A stretch of DNA of 64,000 nucleotides from Castor canadensis (GCF_047511655.1 NC_133400.1:1121001-1185000), one strand, 5' to 3'; shown: positions 1-54,745, counted from the first letter of the stretch. Program-made: numbers and translations. The notes: generated by a model not told the origin, from the letters alone.

Positions 1-1479
1 CCCCTGTGGGAGTCCCTAAGGGTTGGCCTGGCTGCAGCCAGCACACCTCTCTCGTGGACGCAGCCCTGGTGATGCTGCAACCTCTGAGTCTACGAGAGGC
101 CTCACACCCTGTGTGCACGCCCACTGTCCTCTGAGCACCTCACGCTGCAGAGTCAGGGACTCCTCTAGGGTGCTGAGGCCCCTGGGCTGTGGGCCACCTC
201 CCAGGAACCAAATGAGCACAGTACCTATGGCTCAATCCAGCCCAGTCCTTGGCTTCATCCTTCCAGGAAGCCAGCCAGAGCCCAGCACCAGCTCCCTCAT
301 ACCCTTCCATCTGTCCTGCCTCCACACAAACCCAGAATCGCCACTTCTTGGCCCATTGGCCAGACCTGGGCCACCTGCCTTTCCTCCCCACCCCCTTAGC
401 CAGAGCTGAGCCAGCCATTGCAACCAAAGCCTCCACCCTGTGCTGCAGCTCCAAACCCTCTCAGAATGCCTGGGCTCCACTCCTTGCAGTGAAAGCCAAA
501 GGCTTTTCTGATCCTCCTACCCACTCCTTGGCCCCGACACATTGACCATGCTCAAACCTTCGGATTCCAGCCATGCTTGCTCAGGCCTTTGCAGGGACTG
601 TTCCACTGCCTGGAACACCACTCTCCAGAGACTTCAGGGCTCTGTCCTCTCTTTGGGATCTCTGTCCTGGAAATTTCTTCCTGCTCCTTCCCCCTCAGCA
701 TCTGCTCGTTAGCCACGGTAGGAGTCAGGGGTCGTGTCTGTTTCATTCACTGCCCTGTGATGGACAGTTCGTAGAAACTCATATGTCCCCTCCAAGCTCT
801 AGAGAAAGGCCGCCTTCCTTGCAGCCTCCTCCTCTGGGCCCCTGGGCGAGTGTCTTTGTTCTTTCCCTCTTCTTTGTACAGTAGGTAAAGAAGATGCTGG
901 TCAGGTAGGGGAGGCCCTGACCACTGCCCATCGCCCCTGGTAGGCCTGAGGTCCTGAGCCTGTCCCGGGCCTGGCTGCCCTTCCACACAGAGGTCACTTG
1001 CTCCCCCAACAGAATCCTGGCGTAGTCCTGGTGTCTCTGGTCTGGCAGGAGTGGGAGGGGCACCTGGGCCTCCCAGGCAAGGGGTCTCTGCTGGGTTGGG
1101 GCCGGGAGGCAGAACGGTGATGGATGCCAGTCTGCACAGAGGTGTGCCCCCCGCGAATCAACCCCAGGGCAGAGATGGTGCCCCCAAATGCCAAGGTTGT
1201 AACAAAGGGTAGAAGCTGTGGCTCGGCTTTGGGGAGCAACGCCTGTCTCTGACCAGGGCAGGAGCTGCCTCTGAGAAGCGACAGGCGAGAACCCGCACGG
1301 GGCTGACAGGACTTATCTGGGCCCACTGTGTTCAAGCAGTTGTGCTCAACACACAGAGCCCTTTTGGAAGGAGTCGGGCCCATGGAGGCTCCCAGGGACC
1401 TGCAGGGTGGACAAGGCCAGGCGTGAAGGACAACAAATGACAGAATGAGCGAGCCACGCAGTTGTATCTGTTTCACAAC
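1..1479. other. Flank downstream of IL17C, no gene seen
   Basis: GC-rich unique-looking DNA with one L2-like stretch. Reading frames here do not match the CYBA C-terminus, which is the expected next gene, so CYBA must lie outside the window. Long frames here look like chance open frames in GC-rich DNA. Confidence 0.5.
560..765 (+). repeat. L2-like LINE fragment
   Basis: The stretch resembles the L2 3' region, with 'gcctttgcagggactgttcc', 'tgcctggaacaccac' and a later 'gtgtctgtttcattcact'. It is old and diverged; the family is recognised by eye only. Confidence 0.45.
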
Positions 1480-1953
1480 ACAGTTACAGTCCAAATAAAT
1501 AATTAAGAAAATAGGTACTTTTTCCTTCTGGGGTGACAGAAGAGGAAGCTCAGAGGGCTTGGCCAGCCTGGAAACAGCGACCCTTGTGGTGGGGTGACCG
1601 GGGCTCCAGGACAAGGTGGAGGCTTGGCACCTTGTATATGGCTGCTGTTTCAGGAAGCCCAAGCAGAGGAAGCAAGCTCCCTCCAGTCTCTTCTGGTGAA
1701 AGGGTAACAGGCTGGGGAGCCATCGGGAGTGACCCCTCCAGACACAGGCATGCCCAGCCTCCAGATGAACCAGCAGCCTGTTCAGGAAATGGGGTGGGGC
1801 ACAGCCTCCCATCACAGTCCTGGCCTGGCCAGCGCAGCCCCAGGCACATAAATAACAATAAATACAAATAAATGGGGGGGAGCCCTCTCCAGGAGCAAAC
1901 GAGGGATGTCCAGTGTGGCAGGAGCTCCACGCTGCCACTGGGGACAGCCAAGG
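1480..1953 (-). other. IL17C: IL17C 3' UTR (lower end estimated)
   Basis: This is the non-coding tail after the TGA. No canonical AATAAA or ATTAAA was found on the minus strand, so the lower end near the last AU-rich patch (about 1490) is a guess from the expected mRNA size. Confidence 0.4.
1849..1873 (-). promoter_or_regulatory. IL17C: AU-rich element in the IL17C 3' UTR
   Basis: Three ATTTA pentamers on the transcript strand (1853-1849, 1863-1859, 1873-1869) are spaced 10 bp apart in a U-rich stretch 80-105 nt after the stop. Such elements destabilise cytokine mRNAs through TTP-type proteins. A fourth ATTTA is at 1500-1496. Confidence 0.65.
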
Positions 1954-2215
1954 TCACTGTGTCGACCTGGGCAGAACGCAGGTGCAGCCCACAGGCACGC
2001 GGATGAACTCGGTGTGGAAGGCATAGGCCCCGGGTGTGGGGGCTCCCGTGCCATTGAGGGCGCAGGGCTGGCGGCGTAGCACTAGCAGGCTCTGGTGCAG
2101 CCGCACGGAGTTGAGGGCCACCGTCTCGCGGCCTGTCCTGGCGTTGATGCAGCCCTGGCACAGGCATTCGGCGACAGCGAGCTTCTGTGGGTAGCGGTTC
2201 TCGTCTGTATCGATT
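1954..2215 (-). CDS. IL17C: IL17C exon 3, coding part
   Basis: Acceptor CCCCACAG precedes position 2215. The segment encodes IDTDENRYPQK through CTCVLPRSTQ and the TGA at 1956-1954. It holds the CLCQGC cluster and the terminal CTC pair that form the cystine knot. Confidence 0.95.
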
Positions 2216-3154
2216 CTGTGGGGACAGGGCCAGTGAGGTTCCTTGCTGGCCTGAGCCAGTGTCTTTCTGACCCTCCCGGCCAAACACTCCCAAGGCTGCT
2301 CCACTGTGCTTGGGGTTAGGTGGTGAGAGCATGTTTGGGGGCCCTAAATGTGCCCGGGAGGACGACGCCTGGCATGCAGTTGGTGCTCAATAAATGGTCC
2401 TCTGAGAGCTCAGAACCAAGGGCCTTAGCAGGGGCCCCTGGTTACCAAGGTCTGGGCTGAGGTCTAGCTCAGCTTCCTAGGGGACAGGGTAGATGGAGAG
2501 GTCAGGATGAGTGTGCCCATGTTAGCAGGTGAGAGACCCCAGGGAGGGGACCCATGCCTCACCGGTATCTCCAGGGTGAGATGGAGCGCTGGTGGGTATC
2601 TGCTTCCAATACCTCCTCTGGCCGCAGTATGGGGCACTGGGTCCCCACCGGGGACTCCTTGTGTTGCCTTCTGTGGCCCACTGCTTCCAGGCTGGACACG
2701 AGGGCCACAGGCAAGGCCCGTTCCCATTTGGCACTTCGAGCCAGTAGGTGTGGGGGGACGTGGCCATGAGTCAGTTCCTCAGCTGAGTAGCAACGTGGGG
2801 TCCCATAGCCAGGAAGGGCACCCCCAAATGTGGGGCTTTGGTGGGCCAGGCCAGCAGGCAACCAGGCCAGAAGCAGGATCCCAGGGAGGAACTGGGGAAC
2901 AGGCAGACGTGTGCTTAGGGGCTGCCCAGGGATGGGGGCACCTCACATCCCCCCAGCCGTTTGCCTGCTCCCAGTGGAAAGATGGAGTACAGCCCTCCCT
3001 CTACAGATGGGGAAACTTGGGCCCTCAGCCCAAAAGCCTCCAGCACATCTGGGCTCCCCCTCTCCCTAGATTTGGGGACTTCCCAGATCCCTTCCCAATT
3101 CCCTCCTCCTTGGGCTCAGAGACCTCACGCCTTCTGGGCCAGGTTGCTCACCAT
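1954..3154 (-). CDS. IL17C: Interleukin-17C, three coding exons
   Basis: Secreted IL-17-family cytokine made mainly by epithelia; it signals through IL-17RA/IL-17RE to induce antimicrobial and inflammatory genes. The coding segments are 3152-3154, 2563-2891 and 1954-2215 (594 nt, 197 aa, the remembered human length). Exon 1 supplies only the ATG, followed directly by a GTGAGC donor; exon 2 begins with FLPGILLLAWLPAGLAHQ, a hydrophobic signal peptide. Family landmarks seen are CYSAEEL, PPHLLARSAKW, CPILRPEEVLEADTH and SISPWRYR in exon 2, and DTDENRYPQKLA, ECLCQGCINARTG and VPVGCTCVLPRSTQ in exon 3, which carry the cystine-knot cysteines. An N-G-T sequon follows the PCAL segment. Phases join correctly (CG|A makes Arg). 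The residues IDTDEN and the C-terminal STQ resemble mouse more than human. It lies about 5 kb downstream of ZC3H18 on the same strand, as in other mammals. Confidence 0.95.
2365..2402 (+). repeat. L2 3' end fragment in IL17C intron 2
   Basis: It reads 'cctggcatgcagttggtgct' followed by caataaatg, the typical L2 3' terminus. Antisense to IL17C. Confidence 0.5.
2563..2891 (-). CDS. IL17C: IL17C exon 2
   Basis: Acceptor TTCCCCAG lies just above 2891 and donor CG|GTGAGG just below 2563. It encodes the signal peptide and the N-terminal half through SISPWRYR. The 329 nt join the ATG of exon 1 and exon 3 without breaking frame. Confidence 0.93.
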
Positions 3155-3229
3155 CACAGTGCTGGCTATGGTGGCAGTGGCAGCAGGCAGAGAACAGCCT
3201 CGCACCTGGCGGCAGGCCCAGTAGTACAC
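3152..3229 (-). other. IL17C: IL17C exon 1 (5' UTR plus start codon)
   Basis: The ATG at 3154-3152 is the last codon of the exon and is followed by a GTGAGC donor. A G at -3 gives a fair Kozak context. The upper limit is an estimate from the TATA box about 25-30 bp upstream. The exon therefore codes for a single methionine. Confidence 0.75.
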
Positions 3230-3254
3230 TGGTGAAGTCCTGGCTGCCAGGTTC

Positions 3255-3260
3255 TTTATA
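3255..3260 (-). promoter_or_regulatory. IL17C: TATA box of IL17C
   Basis: On the minus strand this reads GGTATAAAGA. It lies about 100 bp upstream of the start codon, so transcription should begin near 3225-3232. A TATA promoter suits an inducible cytokine. Confidence 0.7.
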
Positions 3261-3275
3261 CCTGGAGCCACACCT

Positions 3276-3286
3276 GGGGAAAATCC
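3276..3286 (-). promoter_or_regulatory. Candidate NF-kappaB site of the IL17C promoter
   Basis: The minus strand reads GGATTTTCCCC, close to the GGGATTTTCCC kappaB site of IL6. It ends about 15 bp upstream of the TATA box. IL17C is known to be induced through NF-kappaB; use of this particular site is inferred. Confidence 0.45.
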
Positions 3287-4339
3287 AGCCATTACTTCCT
3301 CCTTGGGGTATGCCCAGCCTTCCGTGCTTCCTCCTCTGGTCCTGTCCTGTCTCCCTGTCCCATGGTGCAGGACCCACTGGGCCCCACCCTGCCGCGCCCA
3401 CCCTACACCACAAAAGGCGTCATGTGTGAGTCCTGTGAGGGCCCCTCCCCGCCCAGAGGGACCCTATGGCCTCTGCCTTGACTGGCATTCTGGAACCTCC
3501 TGTGGTGACTTCAGCCTGAGCATCAGTCAGCAGCTTGCTTTTTTGGCTGGACTTGTACCATTTTTGCTACTTGGACCTGCTGACCCTGGGCTTGGCAGTG
3601 GGGGCTCACTTACATCCTGTCATCAATCTGCCAGGGTCTTCTCCTGTCCACCATGGGTGGACATCAAGGTTGTTTTGCCTAAGATGACCAAGACCAGGTG
3701 AAGTTCATGTGCCCCTCCCTGTGCAGAAGGGAGAGTATGTGTGTGGTGGGGTCCTCCTATCTTAGTGGGGCTCCTACAGTTTTATCCAAACAAAGTCTGA
3801 ACTTCAAAGCTTGGGATACAGAATGACATGGGAAGCTGTTTTGAGAAGCTGTCCCCTGGAAAGGGGATAGCAGGGTACCAGTCTTAGGACATTTTGAATG
3901 CCTGGGGTTTGGGTGTCACCCTATGGAGGATCCCCCTGGGGTGGCCTGGCCCACAAGTTAAGAGTCTAGCATGTCCAGCTGATGGGCAGGGCCAAAATGT
4001 GCCCAAGAAGGCATCCTTTTCTGAGACAGTCCTCCACTTTTGGACAGTAGACTGTTCCAGGTCCTCCCCTCAGCAGCCCTTGGTTCTGGGCTTCCCTTCC
4101 TGGGCCTCAGTGTCTTCATCTGTCAGTGTGAAGTAGAGCCTGCCTGGGTAAGCAGCCTGGGGACAATCAGGGCTGCTCTTCCTTGTGCCTCTGGCCCCGG
4201 CCATCTATGTCTGCTTAAATAACTCGAGATGGGAGTTCAGATCTACACTGGCTCCCTAGTGCTGGTCTGGAGACCAGAGGACTGCAATCCAGGTATCCAG
4301 GGCTGGTTCCCTGTGGATCCTAGGCCCTACCAGCTTCTG

Positions 4340-4560
4340 GTGGCTCTCACCGTCCTCGGCTTCCATCTCTGCCTCTGTTGTCATAGGGGGTCTTCACGTG
4401 GTCTCTGCCCTGTATCTGACTCTTCTGTCTTCTAAGGACATGGGTTATTGGAGTTTAGAGCCCATCCTAATCCCACCTCGAAATCCTTATCCTCATCACA
4501 TCAAAGCAAAGACCCTGTTTTGGGAAAAAGTAAGGCAACTTTGGTGCTGGAAGGGCTCCT
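4340..4560 (-). repeat. Old interspersed repeat, perhaps LTR-like
   Basis: Phrases such as 'ctaaggacatgggttattgg', 'gagcccatcctaatcc' and 'aaagaccctgttttggg' recall a widespread mammalian repeat consensus. The class is uncertain; it is a diverged fossil with no coding capacity seen. Confidence 0.25.
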
Positions 4561-5685
4561 CAGGCTAGCCTGACACGTGCCTCCCTGCAGGGGCATGGAG
4601 GGCGCAGAGGTTCTGGTCCCACACCCCAGGGGCAGCAGGCACAGGGGTTGTGCTCCAGCACAAGAGCCGCTCCTGCACATCAAGGTACTCCGTAAATGTC
4701 AACGTGAAGGGACAAAGAGACAGCTGTTTGTTTCCCAGCTCCAGGGGCCACCCGAGGACGGCACCACGCCACCCCACGGCTGGGGTCAGTGGCACAAGTG
4801 GGGCCTGCTCTCACTAGACACAAGGAGCATTGTGGTTTTGGATCTGTCTCCAGGGCCCCTCAGTCTTTGTCTGTGGCAGAAGCTTGGGGCTCCCAACTCT
4901 CAAGTGCAGCATGGCCAGAGTGGGGGTGAGGCCTGGGCAGTGTCCCAGGCACTGAACTGTCCCTGAGGAACCTGCAGCTGGGGACCCGAGATGTTTCATG
5001 CAAACCCTGGGGAATCGCCTACCTCAGCCTGGCAGGGCATAATTTCCTGCCCTCCCTGGTACACATAGATACCCCTCATACCCACGTCCAGCTGTGGCTA
5101 CAGGACTGACCCCTCACAGAAGACCCCAGTGGACTCGGTGCTGGGGGGCTCAAGGGGTCGGCTTCCTGAGCCTCAGTTTCTCTATTAAACCAGTGGGCTC
5201 TGCGTCATCTGCCTCCAGGCATTCCTGCTTCAATGCTCTGAGTCTGTGGGTCACAGGAGTTTCCTGGGGTGGGAAGATTTAAGATTTAAGAGGCAGATTT
5301 AAGGAGAGGTAAGAGCTGGGGCCACTGCAATCCACAGGGTGCCTCTGGGCAGTTAGAAACAAGAGATCTCAGCCCCCTTCCTGGCCTGGGAGCCCTTGTG
5401 GTACTAGTTCAATACATAACCTGCCCAGCCACATCTGGAATCCTTGGAAAGAGAGGACTGAAGAGGGAAGAGAGGACGGAAAGGAGGGAATGAAGAGGAA
5501 ACAGGGATGGGAAGGAAGCGGGGAAAGGGCCCCACTTCAGCACGTCCTGCTCTAGAGCCAGTGACCTGCCCCCTCCAATGCCACCTCTCCCAGGGAGGAG
5601 CATGGGTCTATCCACACAGAGACCACATGGCTCCCTAGGGAAAGGCTGCTGTCACAGCAATGAGTGTCTGTAGTTACTTACTCTT

Positions 5686-5778
5686 CTTTTTTTCTTTGTT
5701 GGGAGTGTTACTGGGGTTTGAACTCAGGGCCTGGTGTTTGCTTGACAGGCAGATGGTCTACCGCTTGAGTCACGCCAA
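5686..5778 (-). repeat. ID-like tRNA-derived SINE
   Basis: Antisense copy: T-rich tail, then 'ttactggggtttgaactcag' and a 'ctaccgcttgagtcac' box A-like end. Confidence 0.8.
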
Positions 5779-6351
5779 TGACTGTGACACTCCCTGAGTT
5801 GAGCCGCTCAATGGGTGACAAGTGAATTAGGGGTGGGAGGGAGGCCACTGGTCCACCCCCCTTGCCTCTGTCCAGTCCTGTGTTCCACATTCAGGGGAGG
5901 ATGCAAACATGGAGGATGGTCACAGGGGACATGCTTGACTCCTGCCACGCTCATGGCCTTTGAGGAACTTCAGCCTCGCCCTCCTCACAGTAGGAGAAAC
6001 TGAGGCTGGGGTGGGTAGTAACTCTTCCAGGCCGTTCAGCAGACACACTGGTAGAGCTGGGTCTGGGTCACCATGGGACTGACACTCTCTGCCTAGCCAG
6101 GCCCACTGAGCAGCATCTGGTGGCCCCAACTCCAGACCCACTCATGTTCTCTGGAGCATTCAGGCCTGGAATTCAGAGCAGATGGACCGAGGACCAAGGA
6201 GGGCACTGAGGTATTAGGGTGGGGCCCAGGTTCCCAGGCTAGGGACCTTACGGTGGCTGAGCCAACCCAGCAGCTAACCCCAATGAGTCTGCTCAGCCTC
6301 CCTCCGCCACAGCCCCCGAGGTGGGAATCTGTGCAGGAAATGTGGGACCCC

Positions 6352-6383
6352 GGAATTCCCAGCCACCATTTCTGATTGAGTCA
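6352..6383. promoter_or_regulatory. Candidate kappaB plus AP-1 cluster
   Basis: GGAATTCCC (6352-6360; minus GGGAATTCC) lies 17 bp from a perfect TGAGTCA AP-1 site (6377-6383), about 3.1 kb upstream of IL17C. A role as an IL17C enhancer is inferred from position and motifs only. Confidence 0.3.
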
Positions 6384-8415
6384 GTTAGCATTGAGCAGGA
6401 CTGAGACTGAGGCCTCCGCCTCCCTGTGTCAGCCTGACTAGCACTTCTGTCAGCAATCTGGCCTCACAGCTGTGGCCAGGAGCTGTCGGATGTGCAGTTG
6501 TTCCCTGCCGGACAACTTCCTCTCATCATTACCAGGCCCCAGGCAAGGCAGAGGCTCCCAGGCAGGAGGGGAGCCAGCCACTGCTGGGGGGAGAGGGCAC
6601 AGACAGAGCCATCTGGCTTCTGAGACTGAGGCTGGACAGCCAGTCAGGCTTGGTTCCAGCCTACATCTGGCTGCCTTTGGCCTCTGAATCTACCTGCCTC
6701 TCACCCACAGGCTGTTTTGAGTTTTAACAGAAGTGGTATGGTCTGCCTCTGGGATATACTCCCAGGACCCTGTAAATGGTAAGGGAGTGGGGGCAGGAGG
6801 CGGGGAGCTTCCCGCCTCACTCACAAGTCTGGGGTTGGGCAAGACTGGAAAGGAGGCAGGAGGAAGGACACTGGGCTCCCCCCACCTCCCCACTCTCCAA
6901 CAGGCTCTACATGCACCACACCCTGGCCCCAGAGTCAAGGGGGTGGGGTGAGGGTGGGGCAAGCAGACCCTGGGTGAAGTGAGAAGAGGCTCCAGGTAGG
7001 CTAGGTGAGGCAGATAGGAGGGATCTCTGTTCAATGGGTTAGATGGGGCTGCACCTCCCCTGGGCCTGGGGTTCAGCCAATAGCAAGGCTGACTGCTTGC
7101 TCTGTGGTGACCTACAGGCAGGGCTGTGCACAGGAGGTACTGAGACATTGGGAGCATCAGATGGGACTTGGGAGGGGAGGGCGGGACTTCAGTCATGTGT
7201 GTCACATTCCTGGAGCCCCCATATTATAGAGGCCCTTTCCCAGAAACCTGTCTAGAAGCTTCTTTATGTGGACCTGTGGGGCAGAGCTGGGTTAGGTGTG
7301 GACCTCATTGTCCCAGGGTCCAAGACCTCTGGAGGGGCACCTGCCCTGGTCACAGATGGTGGATAGCAAAAGCTAGGCCCACTGTTACAGCTACAAGTTT
7401 GAACCCAGTTGTGTCTGAGGCTCCAGCTCAGTAACGTCAGCTGAAGGTGGGGTGGCAGCAGAGGGGGCCTTGCTGGTGCTAGTGAAGACTGTGGGGGGCT
7501 CACCTTGGGCTCCAGATTAGAGGGAGGCAGTCACTACAGGCTGCTCTCCAGGGGTCCCAGCTTCCAGCTTGTGTCCTCAACAGCCACCCGTTTGCATTGG
7601 GAGTTCCCTTGCACTCAGCTTTGACCTGATGGCAAATCAGATAAGCCTCAAAAAAGTCCTAGGGCACAGGCACATCCTGCCTAGGGTACTGCTACACAAG
7701 ACCAATTGTGGCCTGTGATGGGACGTAAGGGGCTAGCTTGGCACAGAGCTCCGTCCCACACTTTAATGCTACTGGCACATGGAGCCGTGTAATAAAAGCC
7801 AGAGCCCAGGTTACTGCCCCATGCTGGGCACACAGGGCTCTTCTCCCCAGCACTGGGATGGACACACAGGCTCTTGGCATTGCACTGAAATATTTAGGAA
7901 AGATAAAGGCAGAGGAAGGATGGGCAGGGGGCAGGTCCCACACCCCACTGAAAAACCTAGAGCTGGGGCCTAACTCGAGGGCTCTCAGGGTAGGACAGTG
8001 CCAGCCATGGGTGGGAGCATTTTGTGACCTGTGCTCTGGAGTGAGGCGTCCTAAGCTTGTTTGGCCTCCACACATCTCGGACCCTAGCATCGTATTTGCC
8101 AGGTGCCATGTTCAAAGCAGGGTGACAGGTGGCTTCAAGGCTGGGATCAGCCTAACCTGGTCCACAGTTCCTCCCCACCCCAGGGCCCATGGCAGGGAAG
8201 GTGGCCACTAGCTCATGTCCTGAGGAAGCCCTGCTAGGAGAGAGCAGGGTTGGCATAGGCCCACCATGATGTGGAAACCAAGGCACCAAAGGCAGACCCC
8301 TGCTACCAGCTCTAGGTTGGGTGCTCCGGGAGGAGACAGGGGCGTGCAAGGTGTCAGGGCCTGGGCATTGACCCAAACATCATCACGAGAACCAGAAAAC
8401 TGCTTATCAAAATAT

Positions 8416-8421
8416 TTTATT
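8416..8421 (-). terminator. ZC3H18: Polyadenylation signal of ZC3H18
   Basis: AATAAA on the minus strand, about 590 nt after the stop codon. Cleavage would fall roughly at 8390-8405. Confidence 0.7.
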
Positions 8422-8695
8422 TTAGGAGATCCCTCAAAAAAGACCCTCCACATTAGACAGATGCCCGACAATACCCTTGACTTTTTTTTTTGGTCTTCTA
8501 TTTTTTCCTTTTTAAATCAACTAAAACAATTTGATGCTTAAAATAAAAGAGGATATAGTTCCCAATCAGACTCTAGTCAAGAATATATATACTTCTGATC
8601 CAGGGCGGTGAGGAAGGCAAAGATGCTGCCAGTAGTCCACGACCTATTGGCCTTCTCATCTCCAGTGTGGAGATGGACGCACAGCAAGGGAGACT

Positions 8696-8724
8696 GGAGG
8701 AGGAGGAGGAGGAGGAGGAGGAGG
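8696..8724. repeat. (GGA)n triplet repeat in the ZC3H18 3' UTR
   Basis: About nine GGA units on the plus strand (UCC repeats in the transcript). Confidence 0.9.
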
Positions 8725-9012
8725 GCAGGGCCGTGTCTGGGACTCATTTACGTAACACCAGTGTGGCCTGTGTCACCACTGTCATCTCCGTCTGTCTGGG
8801 GAGACCACTCTGGAAGGGACCCCTTTAGTCTGGTGGGGGAGGCTGGGATTCGGCGTCATCCTCATTTTGTGTGTGGCTTCTTTTCCAGCTGAGAAACTTT
8901 TTTTCCTTTTTAAATTTTTAAAAAGAATCACAGCCCAAATAAGACATTAACTGCAAAATCCAAAATGGCTGCGCTTACCCTATTTATAAAAACGTAAGTC
9001 TACTCCAGGTCT

Positions 9013-52595
<43,583 letters not shown>

Positions 52596-52997
52596 TCAGA
52601 AAGACAGGCCGCAACTCCACGGCTCCTGGCTGGACTCTACTCAACCACGTGACATGGTGAGCGCCTCCTGTTCCCAGAAACCTGGCAGATACACAGTCCT
52701 GCACAGCCCTTCATTTCTCATCTGCAAAGGTTAAAAAAGTTTGCAGGAAGTCATGGACTGCAAGGGACAGCTATTTGAGTTCTGAATAAACTACTTCTGA
52801 AAATCAGCAAAGTTTCCCTCATGGAACAAAACAGCACAATTGAAGGAACATGTCTGGAGCCCTTCTGAGGAGACTGAAGCAGAAAATCAGGCCGGGATAG
52901 TGGTTCCAGGTTCCAGTCTTTCACATTGCTGGACTCTCTCAAGGTGTGGCATCTCACCAGCTTCTCAGCCCAGTGGTGGGTGCTCCTTAAGATGTAG

Positions 52998-53221
52998 CTC
53001 TAGCTGGGTACCAGTGGCTCACACCTATAATCCTAGCTACTTGGGAGCTGAGATCAAGAGGGTCACAGTTCAAGACCAGCCTGGGCAAACAGTCTGTGAG
53101 ACCCTCATCTCTAAAGTAACCAGAGCAAAATGAACTAGAGGTGTGGCTTGGGCAGTAGAGCACCTGCTTTGCAAGCACAAAGCCCTGAGTTCAAAAACCC
53201 AGTCCCACCAAAAAGAAAAAA
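52998..53221 (+). repeat. Composite B1-ID SINE
   Basis: 'ataatcctagctacttggga', link 'aaagtaaccagagcaaaatg', then 'gaggtgtggcttgggcagta' and an A-rich tail. Confidence 0.85.
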
Positions 53222-53515
53222 GATGCAACCACAAGAACTTCAGGGCAAATCTTGCAGAAGCCTCTGGTAGTGCCCTAAGGACAGTGCTAAGGGCCCAATG
53301 ACACACCAAAGTCTGAACCACTGTTCCTATATGGGTATTTATTGTGATGGAAAAAACTTTGGCAGAAAATTTTACACATTTAAGTTGTGTACTTAGGTAA
53401 AAGATGGACAGTGTCATTTCAGAAGATCCCATTTCTATTTTTACTTATCCAGGTTTAATTATAAAGCCAATGTTTCCTGGTTTTCCATCTCAACAACTCA
53501 TAGAAACACACTGGT

Positions 53516-53665
53516 CTGCTGGGCATGGTGACCCAAGCTTGTAATCCCAACACTTGGTAGGCTAAGGCAGGAGGACTGCCATGAGTTTGAGGCCAGCCTG
53601 GGCTACATAACCTGACCCTATCAAAAGAGAAGGAAAAAAGAAAAAAAGAAGGAATGAAAAGAAAA
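53516..53665 (+). repeat. B1-like SINE
   Basis: 'gcttgtaatcccaacacttg' and 'ggccagcctgggctacataa' with a GAAA-rich tail. Confidence 0.8.
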
Positions 53666-53681
53666 AAACATTGTTCCACTT

Positions 53682-53785
53682 GGACTGGAGATGTGGCTCA
53701 TGTGGTAGAGTACCAGCTTTGCAAGTGGGAAGCCCTGAGCTCAAACCCAGTCCCATTATAAATAAATAAATAAATAAATAAAGGT
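53682..53785 (+). repeat. ID-like SINE with a (TAAA)n tail
   Basis: 'ggagatgtggctcatgtggt' and 'gagctcaaacccagtccca' followed by about six TAAA units. Confidence 0.85.
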
Positions 53786-54420
53786 GTGTCACAGTCAGGT
53801 TGCTTGGTGTCTCAGTAAGGTCTGGAAACAGTTTATTCATTCGACAACACTATGGGTTTAGAGGTAGCAAGTCATACACATTAGCAAATTTTAATACTCT
53901 ACATTAGTTATACAATTTTATATTTACATATACTGATAAAAAATTTTTAAATTTATACTTTTAAGAGGACAACCTGCTTGAAAAATGCAGTGCCAAAAGT
54001 TAGTATCTAAAATGGCAACAAAAAAACAGTTTTTTGCTGTTAAATTACAATAATTGGATACACATTAGGAGAAATCACTTAAAATTCACCACAGTATAAA
54101 AACATAATGTTGAATGGTAATATAAATTTACAAACCAACCAAAGTAGAGGGTTGTTAAAAAGATCCCTTTTTGTTCTTCCAGCAAAACTCTAGACACAAG
54201 ACAACTGGAGGGAATTACTGAACAGCTAGCCACAATAACTCTGCCAGAACAAGAAAGCCCAGAAGCCTGCCTCCACCGCCACTAGATCTCTGCACAGCAC
54301 CGCAGGGGCCCTTGGTGCACAGAGCACTCCTGCAGGGAAGGCAAAGTGCCAGGGTGAACAGCCACCAAGGATGGGCTAGGGGCAGGGCACATTCTTCCAC
54401 TGCTCAAGACTGAAAGTTTA

Positions 54421-54745
54421 TTGCTGGCGCAGTGGCTCACACTTATACTCCTAGCTACTTGGGAGGCAGAGACTGGGAGATCGTAGTTTGAGGGTGGCTT
54501 GGGCATAAAGTTTGGGAGACCCATATCAACCAATAAAAAGCTGGCCATGGTGGTGCGTGTCTATCATCTCAGCTAGGTGGGAGACATACATAGGAGGACT
54601 GTGGTCCAGGCCAGCCTGGGCAAAAACAAGTCCTATTCGAAAAATAATTAGAGCAGAAAGGGTTGGAGACATGGCTCAAGTGGTCGACTGCCTACTTGGC
54701 AAGTTTGAGGCCCTGAATTCAAACCCCTGTAACACCAAAAAAGGA
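54421..54745 (+). repeat. Trimeric B1-B1-ID SINE
   Basis: 'ctcctagctacttgggaggc', junction 'catatcaaccaataaaaagc', second monomer, link 'aaaaataattagagcagaaa', then an ID part with 'acatggctcaagtggtcg'. Confidence 0.85.

Larger units (their letters stand above)
3300..8394. other. Intergenic region between ZC3H18 and IL17C
   Basis: About 5 kb with no supported gene. It holds one ID-like SINE (5686-5778), MIR-like pieces near 4085-4150 and 5160-5260, an old repeat near 4340-4560, a purine-rich tract at 5445-5525 and a possible kappaB/AP-1 cluster at 6352-6383. The remainder is unclassified unique sequence. Confidence 0.5.
8395..9012 (-). other. ZC3H18: ZC3H18 3' UTR
   Basis: About 620 nt between the TAG and the expected cleavage site. 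It contains AT-rich segments and a (CTC)n/(GGA)n stretch at 8696-8724. Confidence 0.7.

Noticed and set aside
1-1479. CYBA, the usual neighbour beyond IL17C
   Set aside because: No frame matches its proline-rich C-terminal tail; it must lie outside the window.
994-1938. A 314-codon open frame on the minus strand
   Set aside because: It runs through the IL17C 3' UTR and flank, has no recognisable domain and shows the Pro/Ser/Gly-rich look of GC-rich non-coding DNA.
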